A stretch of 64,000 bases of DNA from Celeribacter arenosi (GCF_039539485.1 NZ_BAABDF010000007.1:930001-994000); one strand, 5' to 3'; shown: positions 16,739-25,426, numbered from the stretch's first letter. Notes: generated by a model not told the origin, from the letters alone. Made by a program: numbers and translations.

Positions 16739-17112
16739 CAGGGCTGACCTGCAGCCTGTCCGATGTTTTCGTCGAACTTGATCGACTCGCCGCACCCGCA
16801 GGCGTCCACGACATTGGGGTTCTTGAACTTGAACCCCGCTTCGAGGAGCGAGACCTCGTAGTCGATTTCGGTGCCAAAGAGGAACATCTGCGCCATCGGG
16901 GCGATCATCACCCGTGCACCATCCTGTTCGACAATCTCGTCATGCGGATCAATGTCGCTGACGTAGGCCATCGTGTATTCCATGCCTGCGCAGCCGCCCT
17001 TTTTCACGCCAATGCGCAGCCCCTTAGAGCCGTCTTTCGCCATAAGTTTGGCGATTTGCGTGGCGGCGCGATCGGTGATCGTGATCGCCTGTTTTCCGGG
17101 AATGCCGAACAT
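16738..17112 (-). CDS. HesB/IscA-family iron-sulfur carrier (124 aa)
   Basis: A-type Fe-S carrier that passes clusters to apo-proteins. The three conserved cysteines are present: GGCAGMEY and the C-terminal ACGCGES. Length is somewhat longer than E. coli IscA because of a C-terminal FDENIGQAAGQP tail. It is the first gene of an operon with two TfoX-domain genes. The other suf genes are not in this window, except possibly the DUF59 gene at 19744. Confidence 0.93.
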   Translation of the reverse strand: MFGIPGKQAITITDRAATQIAKLMAKDGSKGLRIGVKKGGCAGMEYTMAYVSDIDPHDEIVEQDGARVMIAPMAQMFLFGTEIDYEVSLLEAGFKFKNPNVVDACGCGESIKFDENIGQAAGQP

Positions 17113-17157
17113 GCAGTGGTCTCCTTTGGGCGTTAATGTAAGGCGCGTAGGGCGGGT

Positions 17158-17856
17158 TCACAAGGAGGGCAGAGCGTCTCGCAGCGCCATCACGCCAATT
17201 GTGACCGCAATGGCCCAGCCAAATGACGCCAGCGTGCCGATAATCACGTATTCGGCCATCTTGCTGTTTTGCGTGGCTTCAAAGCGCAGCACCGATTTGG
17301 CCGCGACCAGAAAACCGATCCCCGCGGCCATACCGCCGAGCATCAAAAGGAAAATAAGCCCGCGTTCGAGGGTCCCGATGAGGAACCCGCCCTGCGGCAG
17401 GGTTTCGGGCTTTTCGGTCTCGTCAAAGCGCGCCATGAGCATTCCAACCGCGAAACCGCCCGCACGCGTGACGTAGATGAAGCCCGCGAGGAGCAACATG
17501 GCATGCGCCACCCAGGCCGGTGCGGCGCCCCATGCACCATCATGCCACAGGGCAGGGAACAGGATCGCGACGAGGGCCAGCGTTGCGAGGTGCAATGTCT
17601 GGTCGACCACATGCGGCCCTGCGGTATCGGCGAGTAGATGCGATTTGATCGTATCAATCGCCAAATGCGCCCCCGCCACGATCAGCAACGCCGTCACCGG
17701 CATTTGCCCGACACAGGCCATCGCCGTCAACAACACGACGAGGGCGTGGCCAAGCAGAACTTTTGGCGCGCGTTTATTGGCGACCATGGTGCGCGTCTGA
17801 AACACATAATCGGCGAGCACATGGGCGAGAAAAAGCGCGGCGAGGGTGCTGGGCAT
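17158..17856 (-). CDS. DUF3307 integral membrane protein (232 aa)
   Basis: From the ATG at 17856 (MPSTLAALFLAHVLADYVFQT) the product has about six membrane segments. It carries the DUF3307 hallmark N-terminus LAHVLADYVFQ and AGAHLAIDTIKSH, with histidines and acids inside or near the membrane. Its start overlaps the satD-like stop by 1 bp (TGATG). SatD and DUF3307 are a recurrent gene pair, so a joint function is likely, with SatD as cytoplasmic regulator or partner. What it transports or does is not known. Confidence 0.82.
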   Translation of the reverse strand: MPSTLAALFLAHVLADYVFQTRTMVANKRAPKVLLGHALVVLLTAMACVGQMPVTALLIVAGAHLAIDTIKSHLLADTAGPHVVDQTLHLATLALVAILFPALWHDGAWGAAPAWVAHAMLLLAGFIYVTRAGGFAVGMLMARFDETEKPETLPQGGFLIGTLERGLIFLLMLGGMAAGIGFLVAAKSVLRFEATQNSKMAEYVIIGTLASFGWAIAVTIGVMALRDALPSL

Positions 17857-18482
17857 CAGGTGTTCTCCATCGTCATGAGGGCGTCGCGAACCTCGTCGAC
17901 CCATGCGGCTTCTAGGGTTTTGGAGACGGATTGGCGGGATTTGTCCAATTCGCGGGCGATTTGGGACGAATTGACAGAGCTGTTCGGGGGCAGGGCATAG
18001 AGGATCGTCGCTGCCTGATTGGCGGTCCATTCACCGCTGACGCGCCCGAGAAGGATGGCCATGCCTTCATGTGCGCCGCCCTTATTGTATTTGAGGCGGT
18101 GTTTTGACGATTTTGCTGCCTCTAGTGAGCGTCCGGATGCCTGAAATACCTCTTCGGTGGCGTCGTTCAGGTCCGTTGCTATATCGCCCGTCACCGTGCC
18201 CTGCGCGATGCCGATGTAGCTGTCGAATTCGGGGCCCAGCGCCTTGAGGGCCGCGCGAAAGGCCAAACCCGAGCGCAGCGCGTATTTCGGCTCGGCCAGC
18301 GCCACTTGCCAGCCATCGCCGCGGTGGCGGGTGAAATGGAGCGGCGCGCCCATCCATGCCTCTTGCAGTCGGGCGCAATTTTCCAACGCGGCGAACGCGC
18401 GCTCGATTTTTTGCGCCCCGAGTTTGGTCGACCCGACGAGGTCTCCGGTCAAGACGGCGATCTGGTGTGTTTTCTGACTCAT
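17856..18482 (-). CDS. SatD-family protein with C-terminal winged-helix region (208 aa)
   Basis: The N-terminal SatD core reads VLTGDLVGSTKLG, then HRGDGWQVAL and AKSSKHRLKYNKGG. The last 55 residues look like a helix-turn-helix (NSSQIARELDKSRQSVSKTLEAA), so it may bind DNA. The ATG at 18482 has no Shine-Dalgarno sequence and lies 9 bp after a TATATT -10 element, so the mRNA may be nearly leaderless. Four phased inverted repeats fill the region upstream, which suggests autoregulation. It is followed by the coupled DUF3307 gene. Confidence 0.85.
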   Translation of the reverse strand: MSQKTHQIAVLTGDLVGSTKLGAQKIERAFAALENCARLQEAWMGAPLHFTRHRGDGWQVALAEPKYALRSGLAFRAALKALGPEFDSYIGIAQGTVTGDIATDLNDATEEVFQASGRSLEAAKSSKHRLKYNKGGAHEGMAILLGRVSGEWTANQAATILYALPPNSSVNSSQIARELDKSRQSVSKTLEAAWVDEVRDALMTMENT

Positions 18483-18485
18483 TGT

Positions 18486-18592
18486 GCAACCAATATAGGG
18501 TGCAATGGTAAATATGCAACCAAAAAGGGTTGCGTATCGAAGTCGCAATCAAATGCGGATGCTATTTGCCCTATGCACCCTATTTGGGATGC
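18486..18592 (-). promoter_or_regulatory. Promoter and four phased 18-bp inverted repeats upstream of satD
   Basis: Four sites of form GCAnnC-N6-GGnTGC start at 18486, 18516, 18545 and 18575, spaced 30, 29 and 30 bp, close to three helical turns. Halves are GCAACC/GGGTGC, GCAACC/GGTTGC (a perfect 6-bp repeat), GCAATC/GGATGC and GCACCC/GGATGC. On the minus strand TTGCAT (18519-18514) and TATATT (18497-18492), with 16 bp between, form a promoter lying inside the two proximal sites. Bound protein would block it. Confidence 0.65.
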
Positions 18593-18594
18593 GT

Positions 18595-19422
18595 TTAAGT
18601 GCGCGCCATCAGGATTGTCGCAACCGCCTCCAACGCCGCGCGCACCGGCGGATCGTGGCGGGCGTCATGGTGGCTGACGAGCCATTCGTCATGGGTGAGC
18701 TCGTCGATCACAGGCGAAACCTGAACCAGACCGTCCAGAGATTTGCCCACAAAAACCGGTAAAACCACACGACCGATACCGCCAAGGGCGAGATCGGCCT
18801 CCGCGCGCGTATCCGACGCGGTCGTCACAATCTCATCCGGTTTTGCATCCCGAAGCCAACGTTGCGACGGCGCCGAAGCGGCGGTTTCCGGAAGGGTGAT
18901 ATAGCCCTGAACGACCTCGGATGTGGCGAATTCGGCGTAGGTGATGGTGCCGGTGCGCCGTCCGGCGAGCCACGGCTGATCGGGACGGCGTTTGCGAATG
19001 CCGATATCGGCCTCGCGCCGCGCGATATCGACCATGGCATTGGAGGCGACGAGTTCCGGAATCCAGATCGCGTCCGGCGTCCAAACCGTCCCCATGCGCT
19101 TGGAGATGAACTGCGACGTCCAATGCCCCGCCGTTATGCGCACGCGGGGTCGGGTTTGAACGGCGTTGAACGCTGACAGGCGACGCGCCGCCGCGCGCAA
19201 CGGTTCAGCCTGCACCACAAGGGCACGCCCATCCGCGGTCAACGAGTAGCCCCGTTTGCCGCGTTCAAACAATCGCTTGCCCAGCCGTCGTTCCAGTTCT
19301 GCCATGCGCCGAGACAGGGTCGGGGCAGGGGTGCCCGTCGATTTCACCGCACCTGACAATCCGCCCCCGTCTGCGACGGCGAGGAACAGAAGGAAATCGT
19401 CCAGTTTCGGATTGTCTTCCAT
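18595..19422 (-). CDS. LysR-family transcriptional regulator (275 aa)
   Basis: The N-terminal winged helix reads LDDFLLFLAVADGGG and PAPTLSRRMAELERRLG at about residues 5-50, followed by KRLFERGKRGYSLTADG. The C-terminal effector domain is shorter and more divergent than usual (275 residues against about 300). It diverges from a 60-residue gene at 19516 across a 93-bp gap that holds a 13-bp inverted repeat, so this small gene is its probable target. Effector unknown. Confidence 0.87.
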   Translation of the reverse strand: MEDNPKLDDFLLFLAVADGGGLSGAVKSTGTPAPTLSRRMAELERRLGKRLFERGKRGYSLTADGRALVVQAEPLRAAARRLSAFNAVQTRPRVRITAGHWTSQFISKRMGTVWTPDAIWIPELVASNAMVDIARREADIGIRKRRPDQPWLAGRRTGTITYAEFATSEVVQGYITLPETAASAPSQRWLRDAKPDEIVTTASDTRAEADLALGGIGRVVLPVFVGKSLDGLVQVSPVIDELTHDEWLVSHHDARHDPPVRAALEAVATILMART

Positions 19423-19502
19423 TAATGAAACTCACCTTGCGAAATCTGCCGCTATTCAGGGGCGGCACGACGCATACATTGGGGCAAGTAGTTTCATTAA
19501 TG
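19420..19502. repeat. 13-bp inverted repeat between LysR gene and small divergent gene
   Basis: CATTAATGAAACT (19420-19432) and AGTTTCATTAATG (19490-19502) are exact inverted copies separated by 57 bp. The left arm covers the LysR start codon and the right arm ends 13 bp before the small gene start. The layout fits a LysR tetramer binding both arms, but could also be a looped operator for another protein. Confidence 0.6.
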
Positions 19503-19515
19503 CAAGGAAAACGAA

Positions 19516-19698
19516 ATGCACATTCTTCCCATGCGTCTCCCGTCGCCGCCCGAAATCCCGAAATACGGCTTTGCCGCCGAACGCGAAATATACCGCGAAA
19601 GGCTTCGCCAGATCGAACGCGACCGCAAACCGTGGTGGCATGTGGCCCGCCGCGCACCCAGAGGCATTCAGGTGGGCCGACAAGTCTGCACAGACTAA
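19516..19698 (+). CDS. 60-residue basic hypothetical protein, likely LysR target
   Basis: Starts MHILPMRLPSPPEIPKYG and is rich in Arg/Glu in the middle (AEREIYRERLRQIERDR), with a WWHVARRAPRG segment near the end. A ribosome site (AAGGA, about 8 bp upstream) supports it. It is divergent from the LysR gene and lies beside the inverted repeat, which is the normal place for a regulated gene. No domain, signal peptide or membrane segment seen; function unknown. Confidence 0.5.
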   Translation: MHILPMRLPSPPEIPKYGFAAEREIYRERLRQIERDRKPWWHVARRAPRGIQVGRQVCTD

Positions 19699-19718
19699 AA
19701 CGGCCCCCGAAGGAGCCG
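19697..19718 (-). terminator. Intrinsic terminator of the DUF59 gene
   Basis: On the minus strand CGGCTCC and GGGGCCG pair around a UUCG tetraloop (one T-G pair), followed by TTTTAG. It overlaps the stop of the convergent 60-residue gene. Confidence 0.7.
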
Positions 19719-19743
19719 CTTGATCACGCATTGTCGAGTGGCG

Positions 19744-20106
19744 TTACATGAAGCCCAATTCGAGGCGCGCCTCGTCAGACATCATTTCCATGCCCCAGGG
19801 CGGATCCCACGTCAGATCGACGTCGACCTGTTTGACCCCGGGCAGGGGTTCGATCGCATCGGCGACCCATCCCGGCATCTCGCCGGCCACGGGACATCCC
19901 GGCGCGGTCAGCGTCATGATCACCCGAACCGCGTTTTCGTCATCGATCTCGATCGTATACACGAGGCCGAGGTCGTAAATGTTTACGGGGATTTCAGGGT
20001 CATAGACCGAACGGCATGCCTCAACCACCACTTCGTGAAGCGGATGATCCGTGCTCGATGGTTTGATGAGAGGGGCACCCTCGATTGGGCTCTGCTCGGC
20101 GGTCAT
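19744..20106 (-). CDS. DUF59 / SufT-like iron-sulfur assembly protein (120 aa)
   Basis: The MIP18/DUF59 fold is clear: a CRSVYDPEIPVNIYDLGLVY core, MTLTAPGCPVAGEM with a conserved Cys, and VDLTWDPPWGMEMMS at the end. These proteins help deliver or mature Fe-S clusters. The ATG at 20106 (MTAEQSP) is the likely start. No other suf genes are adjacent, though an IscA-type gene lies 2.6 kb away. It is divergent from tgt and ends at a UUCG-loop terminator. Confidence 0.9.
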   Translation of the reverse strand: MTAEQSPIEGAPLIKPSSTDHPLHEVVVEACRSVYDPEIPVNIYDLGLVYTIEIDDENAVRVIMTLTAPGCPVAGEMPGWVADAIEPLPGVKQVDVDLTWDPPWGMEMMSDEARLELGFM

Positions 20107-20273
20107 GTCGATCCTCGTCCATTTCTGACCGAATATATAGGGATAGCGGTGGGCGACGTCCACCCCGCGCGATGGGGCTAATTGCCTACGCGCAAGCCTG
20201 CGACCCTGCGGATCCATATTTTGCGCCACCCGAACACTGGCCCAGAGAAATGATTAGGGGTATGTCCCGCGCC

Positions 20274-21404
20274 ATGACCCAAAGATTCTCGTTTTCCCTC
20301 GCGGCCACAGACGGACGCGCCCGCACCGGCACTATTTCCACCCCGCGTGGCGACATCCGCACGCCGGCCTTCATGCCCGTGGGCACCGCCGCAACGGTCA
20401 AGGCCATGATGCCCGAAAGCGTCGCCGCCACAGGCGCGGACATCCTGCTTGGCAATACCTACCATCTGATGCTGCGCCCCACGGCGGAACGTATCGACCG
20501 TCTTGGCGGGCTGCACAAATTCATGAACTGGGACAAACCGATCCTGACCGACAGCGGCGGGTTTCAGGTGATGAGCCTCGCGGACCTGCGAAAGCTGACG
20601 GAAAAGGGCGTGACATTCCGCTCTCACATCGACGGGTCCAAACACGAGCTGACGCCGGAGCGGTCGATGGAAATCCAGCGCCTGCTTGGCTCCGACATCG
20701 TCATGGCCTTTGACGAATGTCCCGCGCTGCCTGCCGACCGTGACCGGATAACGGAATCGATGCGCCTGTCGATGCGGTGGGCCGAGCGCAGCCGCGACGC
20801 CTTTGGTGATCGCCCGGGTCATGCGCTGTTCGGTATCCAGCAGGGCGGGTTGGAGCAGGACCTGCGCGCCGAGAGCGCCGAGGCTCTGACCAAAATCGGC
20901 TTTGAAGGATATGCCATCGGCGGCCTGGCCGTGGGCGAAGGGCAGGAGGCGATGTTTGCCTGTCTCGACTATGCGCCCGACCAACTGCCGGTCGACAAAC
21001 CCCGTTACCTGATGGGCGTGGGCAAACCCGATGATATCGTCGGGGCCGTCAAGCGCGGCGTCGACATGATGGACTGCGTTCTGCCGTCACGTTCCGGTCG
21101 CACGGGGCAGGCGTGGACGCATCGTGGTCAGGTGAACATCAAAAACGCCCGCCACGCCGATGATCCGCGCCCTCTGGACGAAACCTGTAGCTGTCCGGCA
21201 TGCAGCAACTATTCGCGCGCCTATCTGCACCACGTTTTCCGCTCCGGCGAGATGATTTCCGGCATGCTGCTGACATGGCACAACCTGCATTACTATCAGG
21301 TCATCATGCAGGGCATGCGCGACGCGATCGCATCGGGCACCTTTGCGGCATGGGAAAGCGATTTCCATGCCAAGCGTGGCGAAGGCGATATTGAACCGAT
21401 CTGA
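20274..21404 (+). CDS. tgt: tRNA-guanine(34) transglycosylase
   Basis: Exchanges guanine 34 of Asp, Asn, His and Tyr tRNAs for preQ1 in queuosine synthesis. Signatures: TDSGGFQVMSL with the catalytic-site Asp, FDECPALPADR, MDCVLPSRSGRTG with the nucleophile Asp, and the zinc site CSCPACSNYSRAYLHH. The ATG at 20274 gives 376 residues, the normal length; ATGs at 20262 and 20250 would add 4 or 8. No clear Shine-Dalgarno sequence decides between them (AGGGG lies at 20256-20260). Confidence 0.96.
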   Translation: MTQRFSFSLAATDGRARTGTISTPRGDIRTPAFMPVGTAATVKAMMPESVAATGADILLGNTYHLMLRPTAERIDRLGGLHKFMNWDKPILTDSGGFQVMSLADLRKLTEKGVTFRSHIDGSKHELTPERSMEIQRLLGSDIVMAFDECPALPADRDRITESMRLSMRWAERSRDAFGDRPGHALFGIQQGGLEQDLRAESAEALTKIGFEGYAIGGLAVGEGQEAMFACLDYAPDQLPVDKPRYLMGVGKPDDIVGAVKRGVDMMDCVLPSRSGRTGQAWTHRGQVNIKNARHADDPRPLDETCSCPACSNYSRAYLHHVFRSGEMISGMLLTWHNLHYYQVIMQGMRDAIASGTFAAWESDFHAKRGEGDIEPI

Positions 21405-21665
21405 CAACGCTACGGTCTCCGCACGCCCGAAAAAACGCGGGACAGGCGGCAAAGGGGCCTTGGCCTAGGCGGATTGCTGCAACTGCACCGATGAAATCGG
21501 CGAATTGTGGCCGTAACGTCAGGTCATAGAGCTTCGTTCACCTATATTCGTCATATTTGCGCCAAATAACCCTGTTTTCCCCGTGTCGCGGGCCGCTTTG
21601 GCGTCCACATGACACGTAGTTTTACAAACTGGTCCGTTTTTGGACACCCAATCAGGTCTGGCGCA

Positions 21666-22691
21666 ATGGCAACGTACTCTTTCGGCATCGTCGCTTTCGA
21701 AGATATGAGCGTGAACCAGGGCAACCCCCTGACGACGAACCACACGCAACGCGCAAGTGGCACGTTCACGGTGAACGACAATGCGTCGCCGATCCGCATC
21801 TATGTCAACGACGTGGATGAGGATCGCGATGGAAACCCAGTTCCAGATAGCGATACCACCTTCGACGACGCCTATATCGACACGGGCGCACCGCAATTGC
21901 TGGCCGAGCCCGTGACCATCAATGGACAGCTTTTTGAAAAAGACTCCGTTGTCGAACTGGAATTCCGCGTCAACACAACCACTGGCGAGAATTTCTATTT
22001 TGTCCGCATTGACGGTGTAAATATCGGGATGGGCGGCACGGTCCTGCCGCAACCGGGCACGACCTACACGCTGGACGACTCCTTCGATGGGCAGAGAGAC
22101 GCGTTTGAGGACCTCGCCTGTTTTACCGCCGGCACATTGATCGACACGCCGGATGGCCCCAAGCCGGTTGAATCCCTCACCGTGGGCACAGAGGTCCTGA
22201 CCCGCGACAACGGGGTGCAAAAGGTGGTGTGGCAGGGGCAAAGAACTCTCGATCTCGAAGAGTTGAAGGCCAATCCACGGTTCCTGCCGGTCCATATCGG
22301 TGCCAACGCGCTGGGTGAGCATGAAGCGCTGACCGTTTCGCCACAGCATCGGGTGTTGGTTGGCGGGTGGCGTGCGGAGCTGCTGTTTGCGCATGCCGAA
22401 GTCTTGGTCGCGGCCAAGGCGTTGATCGATGGCGTGGGTGTCACACAACCCGAGGCAACCGGTCCGGTCACCTATGTCCACCTGCTGTTCAAGAGCCATG
22501 AGGTCATTTCCTCGGGTGGCCTGTGGTCGGAGAGTTTCGATCCGGCTGCGCAGAATGTAGAGGGACTTGCACGTGATGCGCGCGCTGAACTATTCGCGCT
22601 TTTCCCCGAACTCGACGGGCAATTGGGTGACTTGCCGACCGCATATCCGGTCGTGCGCACCACCCACGCTCATCTTTTGAGCGCCGCCTGA
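21666..22691 (+). CDS. Hint-domain protein 1 (341 aa)
   Basis: Residues about 1-145 form a beta-rich Asx/Asp-rich domain (IYVNDVDEDRDGNPVPD) with no signal peptide. A Hint_2 (hedgehog/intein-type) domain begins at C152 (ACFTAGTLIDTPDG), with VTSxQHRVLV-type sequence LTVSPQHRVLVGG and HLLFKSHEVI. It lacks the His-Asn end needed for intein splicing; such domains may do self-cleavage only. Rhodobacteraceae carry many such genes and the products are thought to be exported. It is a paralogue of the gene at 41988 (both end with DAR-EIFGLFPEL-like sequence). It is monocistronic. Confidence 0.85.
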   Translation: MATYSFGIVAFEDMSVNQGNPLTTNHTQRASGTFTVNDNASPIRIYVNDVDEDRDGNPVPDSDTTFDDAYIDTGAPQLLAEPVTINGQLFEKDSVVELEFRVNTTTGENFYFVRIDGVNIGMGGTVLPQPGTTYTLDDSFDGQRDAFEDLACFTAGTLIDTPDGPKPVESLTVGTEVLTRDNGVQKVVWQGQRTLDLEELKANPRFLPVHIGANALGEHEALTVSPQHRVLVGGWRAELLFAHAEVLVAAKALIDGVGVTQPEATGPVTYVHLLFKSHEVISSGGLWSESFDPAAQNVEGLARDARAELFALFPELDGQLGDLPTAYPVVRTTHAHLLSAA

Positions 22692-22987
22692 GCGTCCTCG
22701 CGGCACGCGGCCCCATTTTTCGGATTATCGTTAACCCGACTCCCGCATTTTGCACGCTCGCGTTAAGGTTGTGCAGGCGAAATCATGCCGTTTTCACAAA
22801 TTCCACGTGAAAAGGGTGGGGATAACCGAATTTCCACCCTTGCGAGATACACCCTGCATCGGCACACTCGCTGGAAAACTTGGATTGGTTGCAATTGGGG
22901 GGCACCCGCCCCAGATATAGAAACCAAGACAGGAAGGGATCCCAGTTGCCGATCTTCGGGACAAGGTCCTTTTGCCAAGAAGGAAAT

Positions 22988-25399
22988 ATGATGCACGAGC
23001 AAGACCAATCCTACCCCGTCCTCCCACTGCGCGACATTGTGGTCTTTCCCCACATGATCGTGCCGCTCTTTGTCGGACGTGAAAAATCGGTGAAAGCCCT
23101 CGAAGAAGTGATGGCGCAGGATAAACAGATCCTGTTGTCGGCACAGATCGACCCTTCGGTGGACGATCCCGACGAAAGCGGTATCTACCGCGTCGGCGTG
23201 CTGGCGAGCGTTCTGCAGCTTTTGAAATTGCCTGACGGCACCGTGAAGGTGCTGGTCGAAGGTGCACACCGCGTGCGTCTGACCGAGTTCGTCGAGAACC
23301 CTGTGTTCTTTGAAGCCAAGATCGAGCCGCTCGACGAAATCGACGGTGATCTTGCCGCCATCGCTGCGCTGGAACGCTCGGTGCGCGAAGAATTCGAACA
23401 TTACGCCAAAGTGAAAAAGAACGTCCCCGAAGAGGCGCTGGCTGCCGTCACCGATACGCGCGAGCCCAATAAGCTCGCCGATCTCGTGGCCGGTCACCTC
23501 GGCGTGGAAGTCGAGCAAAAACAGAAGCTTCTCGAAACGCTTGGCGTCGATGAACGTCTGGAAGCGGTCTATGGGCTGATGCAGGGCGAAATGTCGGTCC
23601 TGCAGGTCGAGAAAAAGATCAAGACCCGCGTGAAGACCCAAATGGAGCGCACCCAGCGCGAGTACTATTTGAATGAGCAAATGAAGGCCATTCAGAAGGA
23701 ACTCGGCGATGGTGAGGACGGCGCGAATGAAATCGCCGAACTCGAAGAGAAAATCGAGGCGACCAAGCTATCCAAAGAGGCCCGTGAAAAGGTCGATGCC
23801 GAGGTCAAAAAGCTCAAATCCATGAGCCCGATGAGCGCCGAGGCCACGGTGGTTCGCAACTATCTCGACTGGATGCTTGGCGTTCCGTGGGGTGTTAAGA
23901 GCCGCGTGAAAAAGGATCTCTCCCGCGCGCAGGATATTCTCGACAACGATCACTATGGCCTTGAAAAGGTTAAAGAACGCATCGTCGAATACCTTGCGGT
24001 TCAGCAGCGATCGAAGAAACTCAAAGGCCCGATCATGTGCCTTGTGGGGCCTCCAGGCGTGGGTAAAACCTCGCTCGGTAAATCGGTTGCACGGGCCACG
24101 GGGCGCGAGTTTATTCGCATCTCTCTGGGCGGCGTGCGCGACGAGAGCGAAATCCGCGGCCACCGCCGGACCTACATCGGCTCCATGCCCGGCAAGATCA
24201 TTCAGGCGCTGAAAAAGGCGAAAACCACGAACCCGCTCATCCTGCTCGACGAGATCGACAAGATGGGGCAGGACTTCCGTGGCGATCCCGCGTCGGCCAT
24301 GCTCGAAGTATTGGACCCGGAACAGAACTCGACCTTCATCGACCACTATCTCGAGGTGGAATATGATCTGTCGAACGTGATGTTCCTGACCACGTCGAAC
24401 AGCTACAACATGCCCGGACCGCTTCTCGACCGGATGGAGATCATCCCGCTTTCGGGTTACACCGAAGACGAAAAGGCCGAGATCGCCAAGCAGCACTTGA
24501 TCCCCAAACAGATCAAGAACCACGGTTTGAAAGCCAAAGAGTTCTCGATCACGGATGAGGCGGTGTTTGACGTGATCCGCTACTACACCCGCGAAGCCGG
24601 TGTGCGGAACCTCGAACGCGAATTTGCCAAATGCGCCCGTAAGGCCGTGACGCAGATCGTGAAGAAAGAGGTCGAGTCGGTGCAGATCACGCCTGAAGTG
24701 ATCGAAGACTACCTCGGCGTGCGAAAATTCCGTCACGGTCTGGCCGAGAAAGAGGACCAGATCGGTGTTGTCACAGGGCTGGCCTATACATCGGTCGGCG
24801 GCGATCTGTTGCAGATCGAGGCGCTGAAATTGCCCGGAAAAGGTCGCATGAAGACCACCGGCAAGCTCGGCGACGTGATGAAGGAAAGCATCGATGCGGC
24901 CTCATCCTATGTGCGCTCGATTGCGCCGCAGATCGGGGTCAAACCGCCGCAGTTCGACACGATGGACATCCACGTGCACGTGCCCGATGGCGCGACGCCA
25001 AAGGACGGGCCCTCGGCCGGCTTGGCCATGGTGACGACGATTGTGTCGGTTCTGACCCGCATTCCGGTGCGCAAAGACATCGCCATGACGGGTGAGGTAT
25101 CGCTGCGCGGCAATGCGACGGCGATCGGTGGCCTGAAGGAAAAACTCCTCGCCGCTCTGCGCGGTGGCATCAAGACGGTGTTGATCCCTGAAGAGAACGT
25201 CAAGGATCTCGTCGAGATCCCCGACAACGTGAAAGAAGGGTTGGAAATCATTCCCGTCACGCATGTCTCCGAAGTGCTCGCCCATGCGCTGGTTCGCAAA
25301 CCCGAACCCATCGAATGGGATGAGGAAGCCGAAGAGGCCGCGCGTCTCGCCCGTTCGATCAATGCGGGCGCGGAAGGGTCATCTGCCACGGCGCACTGA
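22988..25399 (+). CDS. lon: Lon ATP-dependent protease
   Basis: 803 residues, standard for LonA. N-terminal substrate domain (YPVLPLRDIVVFPHM), long coiled-coil region, AAA+ domain with Walker A GPPGVGKTSLGKS and Walker B LILLDEIDKMG, and the C-terminal protease with catalytic Ser676 in PKDGPSAGLAM and Lys719 in LKEKLLAALRGG. Lon degrades misfolded and regulatory proteins. ATG 22988 is preceded by AAGGA; the next ATG at 22991 is equally possible. The 296-bp gap before it shows no certain sigma-32 promoter by eye. A strong terminator follows. Confidence 0.98.
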   Translation: MMHEQDQSYPVLPLRDIVVFPHMIVPLFVGREKSVKALEEVMAQDKQILLSAQIDPSVDDPDESGIYRVGVLASVLQLLKLPDGTVKVLVEGAHRVRLTEFVENPVFFEAKIEPLDEIDGDLAAIAALERSVREEFEHYAKVKKNVPEEALAAVTDTREPNKLADLVAGHLGVEVEQKQKLLETLGVDERLEAVYGLMQGEMSVLQVEKKIKTRVKTQMERTQREYYLNEQMKAIQKELGDGEDGANEIAELEEKIEATKLSKEAREKVDAEVKKLKSMSPMSAEATVVRNYLDWMLGVPWGVKSRVKKDLSRAQDILDNDHYGLEKVKERIVEYLAVQQRSKKLKGPIMCLVGPPGVGKTSLGKSVARATGREFIRISLGGVRDESEIRGHRRTYIGSMPGKIIQALKKAKTTNPLILLDEIDKMGQDFRGDPASAMLEVLDPEQNSTFIDHYLEVEYDLSNVMFLTTSNSYNMPGPLLDRMEIIPLSGYTEDEKAEIAKQHLIPKQIKNHGLKAKEFSITDEAVFDVIRYYTREAGVRNLEREFAKCARKAVTQIVKKEVESVQITPEVIEDYLGVRKFRHGLAEKEDQIGVVTGLAYTSVGGDLLQIEALKLPGKGRMKTTGKLGDVMKESIDAASSYVRSIAPQIGVKPPQFDTMDIHVHVPDGATPKDGPSAGLAMVTTIVSVLTRIPVRKDIAMTGEVSLRGNATAIGGLKEKLLAALRGGIKTVLIPEENVKDLVEIPDNVKEGLEIIPVTHVSEVLAHALVRKPEPIEWDEEAEEAARLARSINAGAEGSSATAH

Positions 25400-25426
25400 T
25401 CTGTCCTAGGTCAGACATCGAATGAT

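Noticed and set aside
20085..20273. A 63-residue N-terminal extension of tgt
   Set aside because: It overlaps the divergent DUF59 gene, lacks Tgt similarity, and the shorter form has the family length.
21666..22691. Intein in the Hint-domain protein
   Set aside because: No C-terminal His-Asn splice junction or split host protein was found; Hint_2-type instead.
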